DNA from: Kribbella pratensis | Lineage (GTDB): Bacteria > Actinomycetota > Actinomycetes > Propionibacteriales > Kribbellaceae | Assembly (NCBI RefSeq): GCF_004366075.1 | Contig: NZ_SODU01000001.1 | Location: 1,116,001 to 1,180,000, forward strand | Direction of reading: 5' to 3' | Length of the DNA: 64,000 bases | In this document: piece by piece, positions 8,118-15,927 of the stretch | Numbering within the stretch: position 1 is the stretch's first letter | Layout of the letters: each line of letters opens with the position of its first letter | The notes under the pieces: model-generated | The model's database searches: none | What the model saw: only the letters and a program-made list of their open reading frames with translations | What the model was told of the DNA's origin: nothing | Translations under genes and position numbers: made by a program

Positions 8118-8732
8118 TCACCACTCGATGCCCTTCTGGCCCTTCTGGCCGGCGTCCATCGGGTGCTTGAGCTTCGTCATCTGGGTGGCGAGGTCGGCGG
8201 CCTCGAGGAGCTTGGGATGGGCGTCGCGTCCGGTGATCACGACGTACTGGTGTCCGGGACGGTTGACGAGCGTGTCGACGACCTCGTCCACGTCGACCCA
8301 GCCCCACTTCATCGGATACGTGAACTCGTCGAGCACATACAGGTCATGGGTCTCGGCGGCCAGCCGGCGCTGGATCTCCCGCCAGCCCTCGACCGCGTCG
8401 GCGGCGTGGTCCTCCTCGGTACCCGCCTTCCGGGACCAGCTCCAGCCCTCGCCCATCTTGTGCCAGTCGACCGGCCCACCCTCACCGGTCGTTTCGTGCA
8501 GCCTGCCGAGCGCCTTGAACGCGCTCTCCTCGCCGACCTTCCACTTCGCGCTCTTCACGAACTGGAAGACCCCGAGGTTCCAGCCCTGGTTCCAGGCCCG
8601 CAGCGCCATCCCGAACGCCGCCGTCGACTTCCCCTTCATCTCGCCGGTGTGCACCATCAGCAGCGGACGGTTGCGACGCTGGCGGGTGGTCAGGCCGTCC
8701 TCCGGTACGGCGACCGGCTGTCCCTTCGGCAT
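8118..8732 (-). CDS. cobO: Cob(I)yrinic acid a,c-diamide adenosyltransferase
   Basis: A 204-residue CobA/CobO-type corrinoid adenosyltransferase that puts the 5'-deoxyadenosyl group on cobalt. The reversed P-loop HTGEMKGKST lies near residues 28-37. FQFVKSAKWKVGEESAF, the Walker-B-like YVLDEFTYPMKWGWV and VITGRDAHPKLLE are all typical. I chose the ATG at 8732, one base after the chlID stop; a longer frame would run back into chlID. The end is Lys/Gly-rich. It is the second gene of the riboswitch operon. Confidence 0.94.
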   Translation of the reverse strand: MPKGQPVAVPEDGLTTRQRRNRPLLMVHTGEMKGKSTAAFGMALRAWNQGWNLGVFQFVKSAKWKVGEESAFKALGRLHETTGEGGPVDWHKMGEGWSWSRKAGTEEDHAADAVEGWREIQRRLAAETHDLYVLDEFTYPMKWGWVDVDEVVDTLVNRPGHQYVVITGRDAHPKLLEAADLATQMTKLKHPMDAGQKGQKGIEW

Positions 8733-8733
8733 C

Positions 8734-10962
8734 TCAGGCCGCCTTCCGTTCGGTGACCGTCCGGATGAGGTTGCCCGCGGCAACGTCTCCGAGGTCGAGG
8801 TACTCCGCTCCGAGGTCCGCGGCGAGATCCGCCGAAAGTCCGAGACGGATGCCGCGGCGCGGCTCGCAATCCACCACGACGGTCGCGACCCCGCGCTGCG
8901 CCAGCCATCCGGCCGCCTGGCGGGCGCGGGCGAACGCGTGCTCGCCGTGGGTCGCGCGGCCGTCGGTCACGAGCACGAGGAGCGGGCGGCGGCGCGGATC
9001 GCGGATCGCGGCGATCCGCAGTACCTCGGCCGCCTGCAGCAGCCCTTCGGCGAGCGGCGTACGGCCACCGGTCGGGAGGGATTCGAGACGTCGTACGGCG
9101 GTTTCCACACTGCCCGTCGGCGGTAGAGCGACCGTCGCGGCAGCACCGGCGAACGTGACGAGACCGACCGTGTCGCGGCGCTGGTACGCGTCGAGCAGGA
9201 GCGAGACGATCGCGGTCTTCACCTCACCCATCCGCTTCTTCGTCCCCATCGAACCGGACGCGTCGACGCAGAACAGTACGAGATTGCCCTCACGCCCTTC
9301 CCGCACCGCGAGCCGCACATCGTCCGCCCGCACCACCAGTCCAGGACCGCTGCGCCCGCGAACCTTCTGGTACGGCGCTGCGTTGCGCATCGTCCCGAGC
9401 AGATGCGGCCGCCCCGCCTCACGTCCGAGCCGGCCGCGATCCCCGACCACACGCCCCACCTCGGTGATCGCCCGCGACCGCCGCCCCGCGACACCGGCAC
9501 CGGCCATCTGAACACTCAGCAGCCGAGCCTTGTACGGCGCAGAACTTCCGACGACCTCACCACTCGGCGCGGCCCCTGACCGGCCCGCCTCGGCCGTGCT
9601 GTCCTCCGAGCTCTTTGGGCGCTCATCCGGCTCCGAGGGGCTGTGGTGAGGTGGAGCGGTGGTCGGATCCGCCGTGTCGTTACCGGCGTGCTGTGCATCG
9701 GCAGGCTGAGCACCCGTGTCCGTCGGCTCGTCGGATCCGTCCGATCCGTCCGCATCGTCCGCGCCGCCCGCGCTGTCGCGGTCGCCCGCCTCGTTCCCGT
9801 CCGATCCGCCCGAGCCGCCCGGTCCGCCTGGGCCCGGGTCGTCGTCGGGGTCTTCGGGTGGGGTGCTGTTCTTGATTGCTTCTTCGAGTTGCTGGTCGTC
9901 GAGTCCGGGAGCGTCGAAGGGGTTCCGTCGGCGGCGGTGTGGGAGGGCGAGTTTGGCCGCGGCCCGCACATCGTCGACCTCGACGACCGTGCGGCCGGAC
10001 CAGGCTGCGTGGGCGACCGCCGTACGGGCCGTGACCAGGTCGGCGCGCATCCCGTCGACGTCGAACGACGCGCAGATCTCCGCGATCTGGCGGAGCGCCG
10101 AGTCGGTCAGGATCACCTCGGTCAGCAGGTCGCGCGCCTTCACGATGCGTTCGGCGAGTTCCCGCTGCGCACCGTCGTACCGGGCAACGAAGCTCTCCGG
10201 GTCCGCCTCGTAGGTCAGCCGCGCGCGCATCACCTCCACGCGGACGGCGGGATCGCGGCTGGCGACCACGTCGACGGTCAGCCCGAACCGGTCGAGGAGC
10301 TGCGGCCGGAGCTCGCCCTCCTCGGGGTTCATCGTGCCGACGAGCACGAACCGCGCCGGGTGGGTCACCGACACACCGTCCCGCTCGACGCTCGCACGCC
10401 CCATCGCGGCGGCGTCGAGGAGCACGTCGACCAGGTGGTCGTGGAGCAGGTTGACCTCGTCGACGTACAGCAACCCGCGATGCGCCGCGGCGAGCAGACC
10501 AGGCTCGTACGCCGTCACGCCCTCCGCGAGCGCCTTCTCCAGATGCAACGACCCGAGCACCCGATCCTCGGTCGCCCCCACCGGCAACTCCACCAGCCGA
10601 GCGGCACGCACACCCCGCCCGTCGGCACCCTGCGAGGCAGCACGCTCCGCAGCCGCCCGCCCCAGCGCGTCACGGTCCGGGGCAGGTTCCAGGACTGCGT
10701 GCGGGCCATCAGGACAGGACGAGTCCGGGTGGTCCGGATCGCACGAGAAGCGGCAGCCCGGCACCACGTCGACGGGCGGCAGGATCTCGGTGAGGGCGCG
10801 GACGGCGGTCGACTTCGCCGTACCCTTCTCGCCGCGGATCAGCACACCGCCGATGGCCGGCGAGATCGTCGCCAGGATCAGCGCGAGCTGGAGATCGTCC
10901 ATCCCGACGATCGCGGTGAACGGGAACGAGTTCGACGGTCCGCTGAATGACGGAGCCCGCAT
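8734..10962 (-). CDS. Fused ChlI-ChlD type cobaltochelatase subunit
   Basis: A 742-residue AAA+/vWA protein. Residues 1-350 are a magnesium-chelatase ChlI-type AAA+ ATPase (Walker A GEKGTAKS at 44-51; LLYVDEVNLLHDHLVDVLLD; VGTMNPEEGELRPQLLDRFG). An acidic Gly/Asp/Ser/Pro-rich linker covers about 370-470. The ChlD-type von Willebrand domain carries a MIDAS motif, DASGSMG, near residue 567. In actinobacteria such fusions act with CobN to insert cobalt into hydrogenobyrinate a,c-diamide, replacing CobS and CobT. It is the first gene after a cobalamin riboswitch, with the ATG at 10962 behind an AAAGGGA Shine-Dalgarno sequence. Confidence 0.92.
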   Translation of the reverse strand: MRAPSFSGPSNSFPFTAIVGMDDLQLALILATISPAIGGVLIRGEKGTAKSTAVRALTEILPPVDVVPGCRFSCDPDHPDSSCPDGPHAVLEPAPDRDALGRAAAERAASQGADGRGVRAARLVELPVGATEDRVLGSLHLEKALAEGVTAYEPGLLAAAHRGLLYVDEVNLLHDHLVDVLLDAAAMGRASVERDGVSVTHPARFVLVGTMNPEEGELRPQLLDRFGLTVDVVASRDPAVRVEVMRARLTYEADPESFVARYDGAQRELAERIVKARDLLTEVILTDSALRQIAEICASFDVDGMRADLVTARTAVAHAAWSGRTVVEVDDVRAAAKLALPHRRRRNPFDAPGLDDQQLEEAIKNSTPPEDPDDDPGPGGPGGSGGSDGNEAGDRDSAGGADDADGSDGSDEPTDTGAQPADAQHAGNDTADPTTAPPHHSPSEPDERPKSSEDSTAEAGRSGAAPSGEVVGSSAPYKARLLSVQMAGAGVAGRRSRAITEVGRVVGDRGRLGREAGRPHLLGTMRNAAPYQKVRGRSGPGLVVRADDVRLAVREGREGNLVLFCVDASGSMGTKKRMGEVKTAIVSLLLDAYQRRDTVGLVTFAGAAATVALPPTGSVETAVRRLESLPTGGRTPLAEGLLQAAEVLRIAAIRDPRRRPLLVLVTDGRATHGEHAFARARQAAGWLAQRGVATVVVDCEPRRGIRLGLSADLAADLGAEYLDLGDVAAGNLIRTVTERKAA

Positions 10963-10979
10963 CGGCGGTGGTCCCTTTC

Positions 10980-11145
10980 GTCGAGCGGGTGTCCACGCCC
11001 GCTACGGCCGGTACGCCGGTACGCGATGATCGCGAGCCTGCGGACGGCGGCAGATGTCCTGGCTTCCGGGATTCCTCCCGGTCACAGTGGCGGGACCGCC
11101 CCGGACTCCCAGCACGCTGGTCACCGGTGTTCCTCCACAGCCGTC
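10980..11145 (-). promoter_or_regulatory. Cobalamin riboswitch upstream of chlID-cobO-cobB-bluB
   Basis: Read on the minus strand, the leader holds GAGTCCGG, then GCGGTCCCGCCACTGT with the B12 box (GCCACTGT, complement of 11084-11091), then AGCCAGGA and CTGCCGCCGTC, in the order of the cobalamin aptamer. Near the gene lies a hairpin AGCGGG(CGTGGACA)CCCGCT just before the Shine-Dalgarno region. Its loop fits the kissing-loop (L13) element that controls ribosome access. When adenosylcobalamin binds, translation of the operon should fall. The outer P1 boundaries are approximate. Confidence 0.92.
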
Positions 11146-11220
11146 GGCCCGATCATGACACATCCCCCCGCGCCACAACGCACCCCCGGTCACGTGGCAC
11201 TCACCACGTACCGTGTGCCC

Positions 11221-11888
11221 ATGATCAAGGCCTGCCTCAACGGCGACCGCACGGGGGAGGATCACCAAGGCGTGCCGATCACACCCGACGAGCTGGGACG
11301 GGACGCCGCCGCAGCCGTCGCCGCAGGAGCCGACGCGCTGCACATCCACCCTCGCGGAGCGAGCGGGCTCGAGACCCTCGAGTACGCCGACGTACAGGCA
11401 GCGGTGACCGCCGTACGACGGAACTGCCCCGGCGTGCCCGTCGGCGTGTCAACGAGAGAAGCCGCTCGTCCCGGATCTGGACGAGCGGCTCCGGTTGATC
11501 ACAGCGTGGGAATCGGTAGCAGACTTCGCGAGCGTCAACTTCCACGAGAAAGGCGCCGAACGCGTCGCGGGCCTCTTGCTGGCCAAAGGCATCGGTGTAG
11601 AGGCAGGGCTGTTCACCCCTGAGGCGGCACGGAAATACCTCGCATGTGCTCGTAGAGGCGATCCCAGGCATCTCCCCCGGCCCGGACGGCGTCACCGCGG
11701 CCCGCGCCGTACTGGACCTCCTGCCACCCGCCGACACACTGGTGCACGGCGAGAACGAGTGGGCCTGGCCAGTACTGCGCTGGGCGCAGTCGGAGGGGTA
11801 CAACCTCAGAGCCGGCCTGGAAGACATGCTCACCACCCCCAAAGGACAACCAGCGCAGTCAAACGCCGACCTACTGCACTACATCTGA
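11221..11888 (+). pseudogene. Frameshifted BKACE (beta-keto acid cleavage enzyme, DUF849) gene
   Basis: The three plus-strand frames carry successive pieces of one BKACE protein. Frame one (11221 to about 11460) reads MIKACLNGDRTGEDHQGVP, DALHIHPRGASGLETLE and GVPVGVST. The next frame (about 11460-11635) continues with PDLDERLRLITAWE, VADFASVNFHEKGAE and GVEAGLFTPEAARKYL. The third frame (11646-11888) closes with VLVEAIPGISPG and DTLVHGENEWAWPVLRWA. The metal-binding HIHPRG and the substrate-loop SVNFHE survive, but two frameshifts prevent a full product. BKACE enzymes condense beta-keto acids with acetyl-CoA. No slippery signal argues for programmed frameshifting. Confidence 0.85.
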
Positions 11889-12063
11889 CCGCCGAGGAGG
11901 CCTCGCGGGTCACGGGATCCGAGGAAGACAGCCGACAACGCCGGCCGCCTGCTGCACAAGCTTCCTCGTCAGCTCGACCCGCTGCTTCGCGTGGCAGCGG
12001 CCGTCTCTCCGGAGAACACGCGGCAATCCGACCGCTGGAACATGAGGCCCCGGTCACCAATTC

Positions 12064-12228
12064 TTAGCGGCAGGTTCGAGCCGTCGACGGCGCCGGTGAG
12101 ATGACCGGCACTGTCGCGTCGTACCACCAGCTCGCGTCGGTCGCCTGGCAGATCTTGGCACCGGCCGCAGGTGGCTCGGCCGACCCGCAAGCCGCCAGCC
12201 CTACGACGAGCGGCACCGCCAACAGCAC
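12064..12228 (-). CDS. Small lipoprotein-like ORF (possible remnant)
   Basis: A 54-codon frame starts at a GTG preceded by GGAGAAG. It reads as a signal peptide (LLAVPLVVGL) ending in a lipobox, LAAC, and a short mature part (GSAEPPAAGAKICQATDAS). The stop follows soon after, so the product would be a very short lipoprotein or the 5' stub of a longer one. It lies in a degraded stretch, so a remnant is as likely as a real gene. I do not recognise a family. Confidence 0.35.
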   Translation of the reverse strand: MLLAVPLVVGLAACGSAEPPAAGAKICQATDASWWYDATVPVISPAPSTARTCR

Positions 12229-12338
12229 CGCACTTCTCCGCGCGCAGTACTAGCGATCGGTCGTCAGGACAACCGAGCATGCGCCTTTCTAGACCTTCCT
12301 CGCCCTCGATCGGTAGCTCGACCACGGCATCCACGTGT

Positions 12339-12367
12339 TTGCTTGAGTCGAACACATGTTCTAATAT
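12339..12367 (+). promoter_or_regulatory. Promoter with overlapping LexA (SOS) box for the DUF222/HNH gene
   Basis: TTGCTT (12339-12344) and TAATAT (12362-12367) are spaced by 17 bases. The palindrome CGAACACATGTTCT (12349-12362) fills the spacer and touches the -10 element. It fits the Gram-positive/actinobacterial LexA consensus CGAACRNRYGTTYG except at the last base. The expected transcription start falls at or next to the ATG at 12374, so the mRNA is probably leaderless. Binding by LexA would block polymerase. Confidence 0.75.
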
Positions 12368-12373
12368 AGGTCC

Positions 12374-14302
12374 ATGACGGCGGTGGTGACGGCACAGCTT
12401 CCCGGCGAGCAGGCACTCGCCGGAGCCGAGGCTGCGTGGGCGCTGGTGCCGCCGGATGATTTGCCCGACCTCGCGGATCCATGTCCTCCGCGTTATCTGG
12501 GCGAGGAGGACTGGTACGACGACCTGCCGCCGATGTCGCGGGTGGACGGGCTGGAGTGGGAACTGTGGGCCGGGGTCGAGCAGGACGAGGCCGAACGCGA
12601 GATGCTTCGCCTGAAAGCACCCGCCTGGGTCTTCCTGCCGCCCGGCGCCGAGCTCGCCGCGGCGCTGGAGGAGCTGCGGCCACAGTGCGAGTCACCGATC
12701 GCGCTGATCGAGGCCATGAAGGCCGCAGCCCGCATGGAAGCCTGGGCCGCGGCCCTCAAGATCTCGGCGATGGCCTCGTTCCACCGCCAACGCAAGGCCC
12801 AAGCCACCGAGATCCCCCGCCCCACCCAGATCGACTCCACCGGCCGGCCGATCGACCCCGAACGATCCTGGGCGGCCGAAGTCGGCGCCGCACTGCGGCT
12901 GTCCACCAACACCGCAGCCCGACACATCGACACCGCACTCCACCTGACCGGCACCCTGCCGGCCACCCACACCGCGCTGCGCTGCGGCGCCCTGAGCTTC
13001 GCCAAAGCCCTCGCGATCTCCGAGGCCACCCGCACCCTGCCCGACACAGCCGCCCAAGCCGTCGAGGCACACGTGCTGCGCCGCGCCCCCGGCCAAACCC
13101 ACGCCAACCTGAACGCATCCCTGCGCCGTCAGGTCGCCAAACACACCACCCACGACACCGCGGAGCGACACCGCACCGCGGTCGCGGAGCGCACCTGCAA
13201 AATCGTCCCGCTCACGGACGGCATGGCCGGCCTGTGGGTCGTGCACACCGCCGACAAGATCCAGCAAATGTGGGTCGTCATCCAAGCCATGGCCGACCTC
13301 GCCAAACGCCCAACACCAACCACCAACCCCCACCACACAAACGACCAGACGCCAGCCACCCACCCCACCGGCAAACCCAGCACCGCGACCACCGACGCGG
13401 CCCCTGGAGCCCGGACGACCAAGTCCGAGTCCAGCGCCAACTCCAATTCCAACGCCAAGTCCAATGCCACGCCCAATGCCACGCCCAATGCCACGCCCAG
13501 CGCCAAGTCCGACGGCGCTGGTGGTGACGATGTCACCGGGACCGTCGGGGCCGGAGTGGATTTCTCCGGTGAGCCGGCCGAGATGGAGTCCGGTCAGCGG
13601 GCAAAGGATGAGCGGAACGTCGAGCAACGACGAGCCGACGTAGTAGCCGACGTGTTCGAGCAAATGCTGCACAACGGGATGGACTGGCTCGGCCGCCGCC
13701 TACCCGACCAACACCGCCGACGACCCCACATCGAGGTCCTCGTCCCCATCACCACCCTCCTCGGCGTGGACGACGACCCCTGCGAACTCACCGGCTACGG
13801 ACCCATCCCCGCCGAAATGGCCCGCCGCATCGCACGCGACGGCACCTGGCGACGACTCCTCACCGACCCCACCAACGGCACCGTCCTCGAAGCCTCCACC
13901 CACCGCCACGACCCAGGCACGGTCGTCACCGAAACCCTGCTCGCCCGCCACCCCGTCTGCGCCTGGCCCGGCTGCAACCGCACCTCACGCCAATGCGACC
14001 GCGACCACGCCACACCATTCAAACAATCCGGCCGGACAAACCTGACCGGACTGGTGCCCTACTGCGAATACCACCACGTCATCAAAGACACCCCGACGTG
14101 GGGATGGAAAACCACCACCCACCCCGACGGCTCCGTCACCCTCACCGCCCCCACCGGCCACCGCTACACCACCGTCCCACCCGCCCGCGGCCCGATCGCC
14201 CAAAACCACAACGAGAACCACAACGATCAGCAACCAAGGATCCATCCACCAACAGGACAACCGTCGACAAGACAGCCGTCGGCGGACCCACCACCGTTCT
14301 GA
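12374..14302 (+). CDS. DUF222 / HNH endonuclease (13E12 repeat family)
   Basis: A 642-residue protein with the actinobacterial DUF222 domain over about residues 90-310 (AALRLSTNTAARHIDTAL, LRCGALSFAKALAISEAT). A long Asn/Ser/Thr-rich variable linker follows (about 325-400), then a C-terminal HNH nuclease module (CAWPGCNRTSRQCDRDHATPF, CEYHHVIKD). The two Cys pairs and the His residues of a zinc-HNH fold are all present, so it looks active. The tail is Pro/Thr/Gln-rich. The 13E12 family is repeated and often SOS-controlled in mycobacteria, and the LexA box here agrees. The biological role of the family is unsettled. It stands alone in a degraded neighbourhood. Confidence 0.88.
   Translation: MTAVVTAQLPGEQALAGAEAAWALVPPDDLPDLADPCPPRYLGEEDWYDDLPPMSRVDGLEWELWAGVEQDEAEREMLRLKAPAWVFLPPGAELAAALEELRPQCESPIALIEAMKAAARMEAWAAALKISAMASFHRQRKAQATEIPRPTQIDSTGRPIDPERSWAAEVGAALRLSTNTAARHIDTALHLTGTLPATHTALRCGALSFAKALAISEATRTLPDTAAQAVEAHVLRRAPGQTHANLNASLRRQVAKHTTHDTAERHRTAVAERTCKIVPLTDGMAGLWVVHTADKIQQMWVVIQAMADLAKRPTPTTNPHHTNDQTPATHPTGKPSTATTDAAPGARTTKSESSANSNSNAKSNATPNATPNATPSAKSDGAGGDDVTGTVGAGVDFSGEPAEMESGQRAKDERNVEQRRADVVADVFEQMLHNGMDWLGRRLPDQHRRRPHIEVLVPITTLLGVDDDPCELTGYGPIPAEMARRIARDGTWRRLLTDPTNGTVLEASTHRHDPGTVVTETLLARHPVCAWPGCNRTSRQCDRDHATPFKQSGRTNLTGLVPYCEYHHVIKDTPTWGWKTTTHPDGSVTLTAPTGHRYTTVPPARGPIAQNHNENHNDQQPRIHPPTGQPSTRQPSADPPPF
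13461..13499 (+). repeat. 12-base tandem repeat inside the DUF222/HNH linker
   Basis: The unit AATGCCACGCCC is repeated three times in frame, encoding NATP-NATP-NATP within a Ser/Asn/Lys-rich spacer. This is a likely length-variable tract; it lies outside both domains. Confidence 0.8.
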
Positions 14303-14449
14303 CGGGCAGCTTGTCTTGCCGTCAACGTCTCCAGGCACCGTCCAGGTGGAAAGCTCCCGGCCAGCAACTGCCCGATCGCTGCCCAGTCGCCTCCCGATCG
14401 CTGCTCGGTCGTGGTCGGTCGGCTACTTAGGACCCTGAGCGGATAGGCA

Positions 14450-14712
14450 TCACGCTGGGCTCCACCGGTCGCGCCAATCGATCAGCCGCCCGACGATCAG
14501 CACGGTCGTCGCGAGGCAGAGCGCAGCGTGGCGAGGGGGGCGCCGATCGGTGTTTCTTCGGAGTTGGCCGTAGTTCGACCACCAGGTGTTGGTGGCCTCG
14601 ACGATCCACCGCAGCCCCCGCCGAAGCGGCTGCTTCTTCACTCCGGGGATCTTCGTGCCACGGCGCTGGATCTCGAATTCGGTGAGACCCGGGCCCGCAG
14701 TCGATCACGCAC
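14450..14712 (-). pseudogene. Transposase C-terminal relic (IS5-like)
   Basis: The minus strand encodes FEIQRRGTKIPGVKKQPL, RRGLRWIVEATNTWWSNYG, LRRNTDRR and LCLATTVLIVGRLIDWRDRW. This is the C-terminal signature region of IS5-family DDE transposases, around the catalytic Glu in RWIVEATNTW. The N-terminal two thirds are missing, and no terminal inverted repeat was found. The fragment abuts a broken hydrolase, so it probably marks an old insertion that was later deleted. Confidence 0.7.
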
Positions 14713-15154
14713 CGCGCCCGAGACGTGTTGGTGGACGAAGTTGCACACCAGGTCGGCGTACTGCTTTGGCTCTTCGAAGTGCGGGAAGTGGCCGGAGCGG
14801 GTGAAGGTGACGACTTGGCCGGTCGGAACGGTGTTGCGGTAGGTGTCGACCGAGACCGGGTCTGTGGCGAGGTCGGCTGCGGAATTACTGCCAGCCGGTC
14901 GAGCTTCGAGGTGTGCAGCTCGGGCAGGGTCACCATGTGATTGTTGCCGCGGGCCTACATCTCGTCGGTGAAACCGGCCGCTTCGCCGAGGCGCACGAAC
15001 TCGGAGCGGCGCGACGGATCGTGGAAGGACAGCTCCTGGAATCGGTCGCCGAGACCGAATGCAGCGAGCGCCCCAACAACTGGTAACCGCCGCCGTGGCC
15101 GTGGATGAACAACAGCGGCGGTGCGTCCGTCGCGCCGTACTCGGCGACGAACAG
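14713..15154 (-). pseudogene. Alpha/beta hydrolase pseudogene
   Basis: Pieces in different minus-strand frames read ELKLFVAEYGATDAPPLLFI and HGHGGGYQLLG, then LGDRFQELSFHDPSRRSEF, LGEAAGFTDEM, a TAG stop near 14956, LPELHTSKLDRLAVI, and finally PTGQVVTFTRSGHFPHFEEP. The oxyanion-loop HG and the His of SGHFPHFEEP identify an alpha/beta hydrolase. The nucleophile elbow is missing, and at least two frameshifts plus one stop are present. The 5' end starts within a few bases of the surE stop; the 3' end runs into the transposase relic. Confidence 0.75.
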
Positions 15155-15156
15155 CT

Positions 15157-15915
15157 TCAGCTCATCAGGCGCTTCGCGAGTGCGGTGGCGGCGGCGTCGT
15201 CCCTGACCTCACGGATGCCGACGATCGGCGTGACCGTCACGAAGCCCTCGGCGAGGAGGGCCTCGTCGGTGCCCGGAACCGTGGCGGCTTGCGGGGTGCG
15301 CTCCAGGGCGATCATCGGCTCACCCGACGGAGCTGTCGTGGCGACGAGGCGGGTACGCCGGTTCACGGCCAGTGACGCGTGCCGTACGCCGGCCAGCTGG
15401 TCCAGCGGACGGTCCGGAACGTTGATCGTCAGCACCGTCCCGCCCGGCTCGCCGGCGATCCACCCGAGCGCCTCGCCCGCGATGGTTGCTGCGGTCGCCC
15501 AATGCCTCGGGTCCTCCGAGTCGAGGCTGACGGCAACCGCCGACGTACCTGTCTCGGCCGCCGTCAGGGCCGCCGCGACGGTGCCTGAGTGGAAGATCGA
15601 CACCCCGATGTTCATCCCGCGGTTGATCCCCGACAGCACCAGGTCCGGCGGCGCGCCGAACGCACCGGCCTGCGCCATCGTCACCGCGATGGCCGGGGTG
15701 CCCTCGATCCCGACGAATGTCACGCCGTTCTCCACGTCGGACGCGGTCCGGATCGGCCGGTTGACGATCCCGGCCCGCGCGGAGCCGACACCGCTCTCGT
15801 CGATCATCGGAGCGACCACGAGTACGTCGTACCCGAGCTCGGCGATCGCCGGCGCGACCGCCCGGATGCCTGGCGCTCGGTAACCGTCGTCGTTGGTGAT
15901 CAGCACTCGGGGCAT
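15157..15915 (-). CDS. surE: 5'/3'-nucleotidase SurE
   Basis: A 252-residue metal-dependent phosphatase of the SurE family that removes phosphate from nucleoside 5'/3'-monophosphates. The metal site begins at once (RVLITNDDG, residues 3-11), with the later metal ligands and signature in VGIEGTPAIAV, DLVLSGINRGMNIG and HSGTVAAALTAAE. I chose the ATG at 15915 because it places NDDG at the normal distance; an upstream TTG would add four residues. It begins 12 bases after cobN and should be transcribed from the cobalamin-riboswitch leader. A SurE enzyme there could dephosphorylate a B12-related intermediate, but that is speculation. Confidence 0.93.
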   Translation of the reverse strand: MPRVLITNDDGYRAPGIRAVAPAIAELGYDVLVVAPMIDESGVGSARAGIVNRPIRTASDVENGVTFVGIEGTPAIAVTMAQAGAFGAPPDLVLSGINRGMNIGVSIFHSGTVAAALTAAETGTSAVAVSLDSEDPRHWATAATIAGEALGWIAGEPGGTVLTINVPDRPLDQLAGVRHASLAVNRRTRLVATTAPSGEPMIALERTPQAATVPGTDEALLAEGFVTVTPIVGIREVRDDAAATALAKRLMS

Positions 15916-15927
15916 GCATCTACCCAA

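Noticed and set aside
11221..11888. Programmed frameshifting in the BKACE gene
   Set aside because: No slippery heptamer or stimulatory hairpin is seen at either shift, and neighbouring genes are also degraded; a pseudogene is simpler.
11889..12063. Plus-strand frame continuing past the BKACE remnant
   Set aside because: It has no start signal or recognisable motif; nothing is supported in this stretch.
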